From an uncultured Clostridia bacterium (GTDB lineage Bacteria; Bacillota; Clostridia; Christensenellales; Aristaeellaceae): 5,103 nt of DNA. The notes under the pieces are model-generated. The model was not told where the DNA came from and ran no database searches. It saw only the letters and a list, made by a program, of their open reading frames with translations. The DNA is taken from positions 1 through 5,103 of the forward strand of contig CAMJXZ010000251.1 of the NCBI GenBank assembly GCA_946409855.1, given 5' to 3'. Positions 1 to 5,103 of this stretch are shown piece after piece. The first letter of the stretch is position 1; each line of letters starts with the position of its first letter. Position numbers and translations under genes: made by a program.

Positions 1-1
1 C

Positions 2-868
2 AAGGGCGGCCTGACTTCCTGGGAAAACTGCACCGCTGACTGGATCAGCGAAGACTACCTGGTCGGTCTGGACTGGGCTGCTCAGGGCACCGACGAAGCC
101 ACCAAGGTGAAGAGCGCGCTGGATATCCCCGCCTGGGTGAACCGCCTCAAGACCATCCACAGCTGGTATGAAAAAGGCTACATCAACCCGGATGCCGCCG
201 TCACCGAGTCCATGCCCCGCGCGCAGGCCGGCGTCGTGCAGTCCGGCCAGGGCTGGTTCGGCGCTGAGACCGTCTGGGCCAACGCCGTCAAGAAGCCCGT
301 CTACATCTCCCGCTTCGAAGGCCCCTACATGAACACCTATTCCATCCGCGGCTCCATGACCGCTGTCAGCAGCTTCACCGAGCATGCCGACGAAGCCCTG
401 AAGCTGATCGAACTGATGAACACCGATGAATGGTACCGCACCACCGCCCGCTACGGCATCGAAGGCAAGCACTACAATATGGTGGACGGCACCGCTGTCA
501 AGACCGAACTGGGCGCCAACAACATGAGCCTGTGGGCTTACACCCAGGGCCACTACACCGTCGGCCCCGTGGAAGCTTCTCCCTTCCCCGAAGTGCCCGC
601 CGATCCCGATCAGTGGACCAAGGTGTTCGAAGGCTATGCCGACGCGACCGTTTCCGCTGTCATGGGCTTCACCCCCAACCTGGATCCTGTGATGAACGAG
701 TGCCTGGCCATCTCCAGCATCTGGCAGGAGTACAAGGCTGAGCTGATCACCGGTACTTCCGATCCCGACGTGGTGCTGCCCGAAGTCCGCGCCCGTATGG
801 AAGAAGCCGGCCTGCAGACCGTGATTGACGAGCTCCAGGCTCAGATTGACGCCTTCCTGGGCAAATAA
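2..868 (+). CDS. ABC transporter sugar/oligosaccharide solute-binding lipoprotein, DUF3502 type (C-terminal part, 5' truncated)
   Basis: The frame is open from base 2 to a TAA at 866-868, giving 288 visible residues. The GTG at 107 is internal, because coding continues upstream of it (KGGLTSWENC...). Family members run about 480-520 residues, so the signal peptide, lipobox and roughly 200 N-terminal residues lie outside the window. The call rests on an aromatic-rich ligand-lobe segment (visible residues ~85-115), the YGIEGKHY motif at visible residues 151-158, the MGFTPNLDPVMNE segment near 221-233, and a C-terminal helix ending in QAQIDAFLGK. Together these are the hallmark of the DUF3502 (LipO/LplA-like) domain. 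In this family the lipoprotein binds an oligosaccharide outside the membrane and delivers it to two CUT1-type permeases, usually encoded just upstream. The ligand cannot be read from the sequence. Codons are biased to C/G-ending, highly expressed types (about 57% GC in a sampled line), lower than the next three genes. A terminator closes the gene. Confidence 0.9.
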   Translation, partial: KGGLTSWENCTADWISEDYLVGLDWAAQGTDEATKVKSALDIPAWVNRLKTIHSWYEKGYINPDAAVTESMPRAQAGVVQSGQGWFGAETVWANAVKKPVYISRFEGPYMNTYSIRGSMTAVSSFTEHADEALKLIELMNTDEWYRTTARYGIEGKHYNMVDGTAVKTELGANNMSLWAYTQGHYTVGPVEASPFPEVPADPDQWTKVFEGYADATVSAVMGFTPNLDPVMNECLAISSIWQEYKAELITGTSDPDVVLPEVRARMEEAGLQTVIDELQAQIDAFLGK

Positions 869-881
869 TCCGCATTCACGC

Positions 882-941
882 AAACCCTGATCCGGGGCCG
901 TTTCCATTGCCGGGAACGGCCCCTTTTCAAACCTGATCCGG
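882..941 (+). repeat. Short direct repeat flanking the terminator hairpin
   Basis: AAACCCTGATCCGG (882-895) and AAACCTGATCCGG (929-941) are the same word apart from one extra C in the first copy. They sit on either side of the hairpin. The second copy overlaps a small perfect inverted repeat, GATCC-GGA-GGATC (935-947). The role is unknown. It could be a duplicated regulator site or a trace of local duplication, and chance is possible at this length. Confidence 0.4.
894..927 (+). terminator. Rho-independent terminator of the solute-binding-protein gene
   Basis: The left arm GGGGCCGTTTCC (894-905) pairs with the right arm GGGAACGGCCCC (912-923), giving 12 base pairs with one G-U wobble and a six-base loop (906-911). 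TTTT follows at 924-927. The hairpin starts 25 bases after the stop codon at 866-868. The short T-tract (four, then C) is the only weak point. It implies that the next operon has its own promoter or depends on read-through. Confidence 0.9.
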
Positions 942-989
942 AGGATCCCCGCCCCGCCGCACGCGCGCCTGGCCCACACCGACAAAAAA

Positions 990-994
990 GAAGG
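990..994 (+). promoter_or_regulatory. Ribosome binding site of the NamZ gene
   Basis: GAAGG (990-994) lies within an A-rich stretch, nine bases before the ATG at 1004. It is a moderate Shine-Dalgarno match. No ATG, GTG or TTG lies further upstream in this frame back to the terminator, so the site supports the 1004 start. I see no convincing -35/-10 pair in 928-989. Confidence 0.6.
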
Positions 995-1003
995 CAGAAC
1001 AGC

Positions 1004-2149
1004 ATGAACGGAAAAAAAGTATTGTGCGGACTGGACAGTCTGGACGACGCCGCTCCCCTCCTTTCGGGCCGGCGGATCGGGCTGATGACCAACCAGACCG
1101 GCATCGACAGCCATTTTGTCAGCGGGATCGACCGGATCCACAGCCGCTTCCGCCTGACCGCCCTGTTCGCCGTGGAGCACGGCATCCGTGGGGACGTGCA
1201 GGCAGGCCTGCATTACGAAACCCAGCCGGACCCGGCCACCGGCGTCCCGGTCTATTCGGTCTACGGCGGCACCCACCGGCTGACCCCGGCCATGCTGGAC
1301 ACCTTCGACGTCTTCTGCTTTGACATGCAGGACGTGGGCGCCCGGTTTTACACCTACCTGTACGCCCTGTCCCTTGCCATGGAGGAATGCGCCAAAGCCG
1401 GCAAGCCCGTGGTGGTCTTCGACCGGGTGAACCCCCTGGGCGGGGAGATCGTGGAGGGCACCGTCCTTTCCCCCCGGTTTGCCAGCTACGTGGGGATGTA
1501 CCCCCTGCCCACCCGCTACGGGCTGACCATCGGGGAATACGCCCGGTGGGTCAAAGCGCATCTCCGCCTGGATCTGGACCTGACGGTGATCCGCTTGAAG
1601 GGCTGGGAACGGTCCCTGCTGCTGACGGATCTTTCGATCCCCTGGGTGCCCCCTTCCCCCAACTGCGCCACCGCCCACGCCGCTTTTGTCTATCCCGGCA
1701 CCTGCGTGTTCGAGGGCACCAACGTTTCCGAGGGCCGGGGCACCACGATGCCCTTTGAGTACATCGGCGCGCCCTGGATCGACGCCCGGCGCCTGGAAGC
1801 GCGGATGGCGGATCACGACCTGCCCGGCCTCCATTTCCGGGCCGCGTACTTTACCCCCGGGTTTTCAAAATACCAGGGGCAGACGTGCCAGGGCGTGCAG
1901 GTGCACGTGACGGACCCCAGGCAGGCCCGGGTGGTCAAAGGCGCGCTGACCCTGCTGGACGAGATCCGCGCCCTGTACCCGGAGCAGCTGCAGTTTATCC
2001 CTTCAGCCTCCGGCAGCTTCTTTATCGACAAGCTCCTGGGCTGCGACGATTACCGTCTGGGCCGCGGCGCGGGCTCGCTGCTGTCCGCCCACGAAGCGGC
2101 CCGGACCGCCTTTATGGAGGAACGCGAAGCGTTTTTGATGTATGAGTGA
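1004..2149 (+). CDS. namZ: Exo-beta-N-acetylmuramidase NamZ (GH171, formerly DUF1343/YbbC)
   Basis: The protein has 381 residues and spans the whole DUF1343 family. Visible family signatures, in order, are: TNQTG at 29-33; AVEHGIRGD at 56-64; FDMQDVGARFYTY at 106-118; DRVNPLGG at 140-147; WVPPSPN at 214-220; YPGTCVFEGTNVSEGRGT at 230-247; PFEYIGAPW at 250-258; and a C-terminal GVQVHVTD segment (297-304). NamZ of Bacillus subtilis (YbbC) cleaves MurNAc from the non-reducing end of MurNAc-GlcNAc and peptidoglycan fragments. Glu58 in the EHG motif is my candidate for the acid catalyst, from memory of the family. The B. subtilis enzyme is exported, whereas this N-terminus (MNGKKVLCGL) has no hydrophobic segment, so it is probably cytoplasmic and would act on imported fragments. 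It is the first gene of a three-gene operon and overlaps the next by 8 bases. The family call is firm; the exact substrate and location are inferred. Confidence 0.93.
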   Translation: MNGKKVLCGLDSLDDAAPLLSGRRIGLMTNQTGIDSHFVSGIDRIHSRFRLTALFAVEHGIRGDVQAGLHYETQPDPATGVPVYSVYGGTHRLTPAMLDTFDVFCFDMQDVGARFYTYLYALSLAMEECAKAGKPVVVFDRVNPLGGEIVEGTVLSPRFASYVGMYPLPTRYGLTIGEYARWVKAHLRLDLDLTVIRLKGWERSLLLTDLSIPWVPPSPNCATAHAAFVYPGTCVFEGTNVSEGRGTTMPFEYIGAPWIDARRLEARMADHDLPGLHFRAAYFTPGFSKYQGQTCQGVQVHVTDPRQARVVKGALTLLDEIRALYPEQLQFIPSASGSFFIDKLLGCDDYRLGRGAGSLLSAHEAARTAFMEEREAFLMYE

Positions 2150-3212
2150 TATCAGGATCCAACCCGCGCGGCCGGAGCATCTGCCCGCCATCCTGGAGAT
2201 CTGGAACGGCTGCGTCCGGTCCGGGGAGACCCTGCTGTTCCCGATGACGGAGGAATCCTTCCGGCAGAAATTCGTCGGCCGGCCCGGCTGCGAGCCGGAC
2301 AACCTGCTTGCGGCCCTGCGGGACGGCACGGTTCTGGGCTTTGCCCACGGGGTCGCCCCGCAGACCTTTCCGGGCGGCAGGCCCGGGGACGCCTTTCTGA
2401 CCCAGCTCATGGTGGACCCGGCCGCCCGGGGCCGGGGCGTGGGCCGGGCCTTGCTTCACGCCATGGCCGAAAAGATGCGGGCCCGGGGCGCCGTCCGGCT
2501 GCTGATCTCCAGCGTGAACCCGGTCAACCTGCCCTGGCGCATCCCCGGCTCCCCCGGCCACGACCACGACAACATGCCGGGAGCGGACGCCGAATCCCCC
2601 TGCTTCGGCTTCCTGCCGGCCTGCGGCTTCCGGGTACTGTACCGGGAGGCGGCGCTGTACATCAACCTGGCCGGTTACCGGCCCCCGGAGGATCTCGAGC
2701 GGATCCGCGCCCGCCTGCAGGCGGAGGGAATATATACCGGCCCCTATGACGCCGCCTGGGACTGCGGCTTTGACCGCCTGTGCGACCGGGTGGGCAGCGA
2801 ATACTGGCGGGACGTGCTGCGCACCGAGATCGCCGCCCGGAAGGAAAACCGCCCCAACGCGGACCCGCGGTTCTGGCCGGACGGCCGGATGCCCGCCGGT
2901 CCCCGAACGCTGCTCACCGCCGTGCACGACGGGCAGATCGTCGGCTTCACCGGCCCGGTGGACCGGCAATCGAGCGGCCGCGGCTGGTTCACCGGCATCT
3001 GCACCGACCCGGAATACGGCCGCCGCGGCATCGCCACGGTGCTGTTCAACGACCTGCTGTCGTCCTTTGTGCGGGAGGGCGCGGCCTTTACCAGCCTCTT
3101 TACCGGGGAAGACAACCCGGCCAAAAAGATCTACCTGCGGGCGGGCCTGCGGCAGGCGCGCCGTTTTGCCCTGATGGGGATGCCGCTGGAAGGAGGAGAA
3201 TCCGATGGCTAA
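2142..3212 (+). CDS. Tandem two-domain GNAT-family N-acetyltransferase
   Basis: The protein has 356 residues and two GNAT folds. In domain 1 (about 1-175) the acetyl-CoA loop is VDPAARGRGVG (91-101), after strand FLTQLM. In domain 2 (about 205-350) it is TDPEYGRRGIA (288-298), followed by the typical NPAKKIYLRAGLR tail (325-337). Both pyrophosphate-binding R/Q-x-x-G-x-G/A loops look intact, so both halves could bind acetyl-CoA. Between the core and tail of domain 1 lies a Pro/Gly/His/Asp-rich segment (131-150, containing GSPGHDHDNMPG) that I recall from a GNAT subgroup in Bacillota but cannot name. The start is fixed by an in-frame TGA at 2136-2138 and by domain 1 beginning at residue 4. No good ribosome site precedes it (GGAGG at 2116-2120 is 21 bases away), so translation is probably coupled to namZ. 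The acceptor is unknown. The setting suggests an amino sugar or muropeptide amine, but antibiotic or peptide acetylation is possible. GC is extreme (82% in one sampled 60-base line). Confidence 0.88.
   Translation: MSDIRIQPARPEHLPAILEIWNGCVRSGETLLFPMTEESFRQKFVGRPGCEPDNLLAALRDGTVLGFAHGVAPQTFPGGRPGDAFLTQLMVDPAARGRGVGRALLHAMAEKMRARGAVRLLISSVNPVNLPWRIPGSPGHDHDNMPGADAESPCFGFLPACGFRVLYREAALYINLAGYRPPEDLERIRARLQAEGIYTGPYDAAWDCGFDRLCDRVGSEYWRDVLRTEIAARKENRPNADPRFWPDGRMPAGPRTLLTAVHDGQIVGFTGPVDRQSSGRGWFTGICTDPEYGRRGIATVLFNDLLSSFVREGAAFTSLFTGEDNPAKKIYLRAGLRQARRFALMGMPLEGGESDG
3191..3198 (+). promoter_or_regulatory. Strong ribosome binding site of the PIG-L gene, inside the GNAT coding end
   Basis: AGGAGGAG (3191-3198) lies six bases before the ATG at 3205 and is an almost ideal Shine-Dalgarno match. 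It decides the start. It contrasts with the GNAT gene, which has no such site, and suggests that the third gene is initiated independently as well as by coupling. Confidence 0.85.
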
Positions 3213-3897
3213 AACGATCCTGGCCGTGGGCGCGCATACCGGCGACGCGCAGCTGACCTGCGGCATGCTGCTGGCCAAGCACGCCATGCACGGCGACCGG
3301 GTGGTCACCGTGGACCTGACCGCCGGGGAGCGCGGCACCCCCGCCGGCTGGACGGTGGCGGATTTCCGGCAGTACAACATCGAGTGCGCCGCCCGCTTCG
3401 CCAAAAAAATCGGCGGCGAGTCCGTCGTGCTGGACACCCCGGACGGCGAGCTGTACGACACCAAGGAGGAGGAACTGCGCCTGGCAGCGCTCATGCGGGA
3501 ATACCGCGCGGACGCCGTGCTGTACCACTGGAAAAACAGCCTGCACAAGGATCACGAGGCGGCGCACAGGATCACGGACAACGCGATCTTTTACGCCTCT
3601 CTGCCGACCTTTGAGCATCCCCTGCCGCCGGCCCCCATCCGCCGCTTCATGTGCGCGGAAAACTGGGAGGACGAACCGGACTTCTCCCCCTACTACTGGT
3701 TTGACGTGACCGAAGCCTTCCCGCTGTGGAAGGAAGCGATCAAAGAGCTCTGGCTGGCCGAGCATTCCGCGAGCTTCAAATACCTGCGCTACTACGAGGC
3801 GCTCAGCGTCGTCCGGGGCGCGCGCATCGGCGTGGACCACGCCACCTGTTTCGGCACCAGCCCCACCGCCAAGCGCCAGAAACTGGACCTGCTGTAA
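3205..3897 (+). CDS. PIG-L/LmbE-family N-deacetylase-like protein with variant metal motif
   Basis: The protein has 230 residues, a normal length for a single-domain PIG-L protein. The N-terminal strand leads into AHTGDAQLTCG (10-20) in place of the usual AHPDDxE. The later motif HKDH (114-117) matches the family HPDH. LTAGERGTP (38-46) and the C-terminal CAENWEDEPDFSPYYWFDVTE stretch (150-170) also fit the family. By alignment to MshB, where zinc is held by His13, Asp16 and His147 and Asp15 is the base, His11, Asp14 and His117 keep the zinc ligands but Gly13 replaces the catalytic Asp. I recall the AHxGD form as recurring in Bacillota, so it is probably a subfamily trait, not a local mutation. 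Known relatives remove N-acetyl from GlcNAc-type sugars. There is no signal peptide, so it is cytoplasmic. It overlaps the GNAT gene by 8 bases, and partnership in amino-sugar or muropeptide handling is inference. It may be an active enzyme with another base, or a non-classical hydrolase. Confidence 0.87.
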   Translation: MAKTILAVGAHTGDAQLTCGMLLAKHAMHGDRVVTVDLTAGERGTPAGWTVADFRQYNIECAARFAKKIGGESVVLDTPDGELYDTKEEELRLAALMREYRADAVLYHWKNSLHKDHEAAHRITDNAIFYASLPTFEHPLPPAPIRRFMCAENWEDEPDFSPYYWFDVTEAFPLWKEAIKELWLAEHSASFKYLRYYEALSVVRGARIGVDHATCFGTSPTAKRQKLDLL

Positions 3898-4122
3898 AGA
3901 AAGGGGCGTTTTGCCGCCCGGCGCGGCGGGGACAGAAACGGAAGCGGCCGGCAAGCGAACCGGACGGACGATGGGGCCCGATGCAAAAACGGGCGGGAAA
4001 GACAGTGAACCTCATCCGGCCCGCTGCGTTGTCCGCCGCCGGGACCCGCCGGTCCGCTTCGGTCGCGGGGGCGCGCCCTTCCCGCGCAGACACCGCGGCA
4101 GCGGATGAAAGGAGACGCACCG
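3898..4122. other. GC-rich, hairpin-rich intergenic region with no recognised gene
   Basis: This 225-base gap holds several short inverted repeats: GGGCG/CGCCC (3904-3908 with 3915-3919); the alternative CCGCC/GGCGG (3914-3918 with 3925-3929); GGACC/GGTCC (4042-4046 with 4051-4055); and CGCGGG/CCCGCG (4064-4069 with 4081-4086). None is followed by a T-run on the + strand, so I do not call a terminator for the operon. Frames are open on both strands, but only because the DNA is so GC-rich: no ribosome site plus domain-like protein appears. I see no promoter matching the standard -35/-10 consensus. Whatever starts or ends transcription here is not evident. Confidence 0.5.
4109..4114 (+). promoter_or_regulatory. 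Ribosome binding site of the secreted LRR protein gene
   Basis: AAGGAG lies at 4109-4114, within the sequence ATGAAAGGAGAC, eight bases before the ATG at 4123. It is a good Shine-Dalgarno match with ideal spacing and supports that start, which is also exactly where the signal peptide begins. Confidence 0.8.
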
Positions 4123-5103
4123 ATGAAAAAAGCAAGATCCGGTTTACCCATCGCGCTGGCTCTGCTCGCGGCGCTCTTTGTCTTTTCCGCCGCTATAGGG
4201 ATCGCGGAAGAACCGCCGGAGGAAGCGCTGGCCGGGATCCGGACAGCCGCCACGCTGGATGAGCAGCTGGCCCGCATGCACGCCTTTTCCCTTGTCTGCG
4301 GCGCGCGGTTTGAAACCGGCGGGTGGGATGTTGATTTGGACTTCGAGCCCGCGGAAGACATCCCGGAAGGCATTCTTCCTGCTGCCGAAGATGCATTGGA
4401 AGCAGATAAAATGCCTGATGCGCTTCAGAACGCCCGGTTCATCGTGATCTTCGATGAATATGATACAACAGGCAGCCTCGATCGGCGCTTTATACCGGGC
4501 GCGTTTTATATTCGCCTGCCGGAAGCCAACCGGGCGGCGTCCCTGGAAGACGCGGACGCGGTGCTGTATGTGACGCATACGTACGATCAGCGCGGAGATT
4601 ATACGGGAAAGGCCTACAACCGGGTCTATCGGCTGTACGCGGCACCTCTGGACGGGTCGGGCGTCTATCTCCTCAGCCGCCTGATCACCAAGCCGCCGCA
4701 GTCCGGCATGGGAGCGCTTGCGGGCGAGCGGCTGTCGCAGGAGGCACTGTGGCGGCTGTACGGAAGCCTGTTTTACCGTACCGAGCTGACAGTCCCGTAT
4801 CCTGAGCAGGAGGGCGAAGCCACATTCCGTGTGACCGGTTCGGGCTGCTGCCTCATTCGGCTGGACGGTAGTTTTCCGGGCCGGTATGAGGTGCCCGCCG
4901 AGGTCGAAGGCATTCCCGTCACGGGCATTGAGTTTATCCGGAACAGCACGGTCCAAGAGCTGATCCTGCCGGAAGGCGTCACCTATATCAGCGGGAACGA
5001 CGCCATTTCCTGCGTGAATCTGACGGCCATTCATTTCCCTTCGACCCTCCGGCGCATCACGGGCCGGGACGTGTTCGGGCACACGCAGCTGAAAAGCCTG
5101 ACG
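4123..5103 (+). CDS. Secreted BspA-like leucine-rich-repeat protein (3' truncated)
   Basis: The frame is open for 327 codons from the ATG at 4123 to the window edge, with no stop. Residues 1-6 (MKKARS) are a basic n-region. A hydrophobic core follows (about 8-26, LPIALALLAALFVFSAAIG), and cleavage is likely near GIA-EE (28/29). No lipobox cysteine is present, so this is an ordinary secreted or surface protein. Residues 29-230 are acidic, begin with a Glu/Pro-rich linker, and match no domain I recognise. From about 235 the pattern becomes the BspA/LRR_5 type: GRYEVPAEVEGIPVTGI (253-269), then VQELILPEGVTYI (277-289), then LTAIHFPSTLRRI (300-312), then LKSLT at the edge. Such repeats build surface proteins that bind host or polysaccharide ligands or other cells, and more repeats are expected beyond the window. 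GC falls to about 50-53% in places (4381-4500), and A/T-ending codons are far commoner than in the operon upstream. The repeat call is firm; function is unknown. Confidence 0.85.
   Translation, partial: MKKARSGLPIALALLAALFVFSAAIGIAEEPPEEALAGIRTAATLDEQLARMHAFSLVCGARFETGGWDVDLDFEPAEDIPEGILPAAEDALEADKMPDALQNARFIVIFDEYDTTGSLDRRFIPGAFYIRLPEANRAASLEDADAVLYVTHTYDQRGDYTGKAYNRVYRLYAAPLDGSGVYLLSRLITKPPQSGMGALAGERLSQEALWRLYGSLFYRTELTVPYPEQEGEATFRVTGSGCCLIRLDGSFPGRYEVPAEVEGIPVTGIEFIRNSTVQELILPEGVTYISGNDAISCVNLTAIHFPSTLRRITGRDVFGHTQLKSLT

Noticed and set aside
107..109. GTG at 107 as the start of the solute-binding protein
   Set aside because: The frame stays open to base 2 with family-like sequence, and there is no ribosome site before 107. 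It is an internal valine codon.
2112..3548. Long minus-strand open frame of 478 codons across the GNAT and PIG-L genes
   Set aside because: It is antisense to two genes with clear domain motifs, is low-complexity (Gly/Ala/Arg/Pro/Val) in translation, and is explained by the lack of stops in very GC-rich DNA.
3904..3919. GGGCG-TTTTGC-CGCCC hairpin as the operon terminator
   Set aside because: The stem is only five base pairs and is followed by GC-rich sequence rather than T residues. Read on the minus strand it would be followed by CTTTCTTT, but no minus-strand gene ends there.
3898..4122. CRISPR array, tRNA or mobile-element end in the gap
   Set aside because: No regularly spaced repeats, no cloverleaf and no transposase or terminal inverted repeat can be seen.
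3726..4262. Plus-strand open frame of 178 codons across the end of PIG-L, the gap and the start of the LRR gene
   Set aside because: It overlaps two supported genes in another frame, its translation is Arg/Ala/Gly-rich with no domain, and there is no ribosome site.
4144..5082. Minus-strand open frame of 312 codons opposite the last gene
   Set aside because: The + strand frame has a ribosome site, signal peptide and leucine-rich repeats. The antisense product shows no recognisable domain.

Overview
The window suggests a high-GC member of the Bacillota, most likely a gut or rumen Clostridia (Christensenellales/Oscillospiraceae-type) chromosome or metagenome contig. The grounds are a DUF3502-type sugar ABC substrate-binding protein, purine-rich AGGAGG-type ribosome sites, an intrinsic terminator, a clostridial-style PIG-L protein and a BspA-like leucine-rich-repeat secreted protein. 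The taxonomic call is inference, and nothing in the sequence fixes a genus.

Layout: all genes are on the + strand. (1) Bases 2-868 hold the C-terminal 288 residues of an ABC transporter solute-binding lipoprotein whose start lies upstream of the window. (2) A strong Rho-independent terminator follows at 894-927, flanked by a short direct repeat. (3) Bases 1004-3897 form a tight three-gene operon joined by two 8-nt stop/start overlaps: a NamZ/DUF1343 exo-beta-N-acetylmuramidase (GH171), a tandem two-domain GNAT acetyltransferase, and a PIG-L/LmbE-family deacetylase-like protein with a non-canonical metal motif. (4) A very GC-rich, hairpin-rich 225-base gap separates this from (5) a gene starting at 4123 and running off the right edge. 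It encodes a secreted protein of at least 327 residues, with an N-terminal region I do not recognise followed by the first BspA-type (LRR_5) leucine-rich repeats. It is easy to miss because it has no stop codon inside the window.

How the genes may work together: NamZ removes terminal MurNAc from peptidoglycan fragments. Here it has no signal peptide, so it probably acts in the cytoplasm on imported muropeptides or disaccharides. The coupled GNAT and PIG-L genes suggest that N-acetyl groups on the released amino sugars or peptides are added or removed. The upstream solute-binding protein could belong to the importer of such fragments, but the terminator shows it is at least partly a separate transcript. 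The cassette differs from the Bacillus subtilis murQ-murR-murP-amiE-nagZ-namZ arrangement and is the most interesting part of the window. The LRR gene has clearly lower GC and different codon use from the operon, and is probably functionally unrelated.
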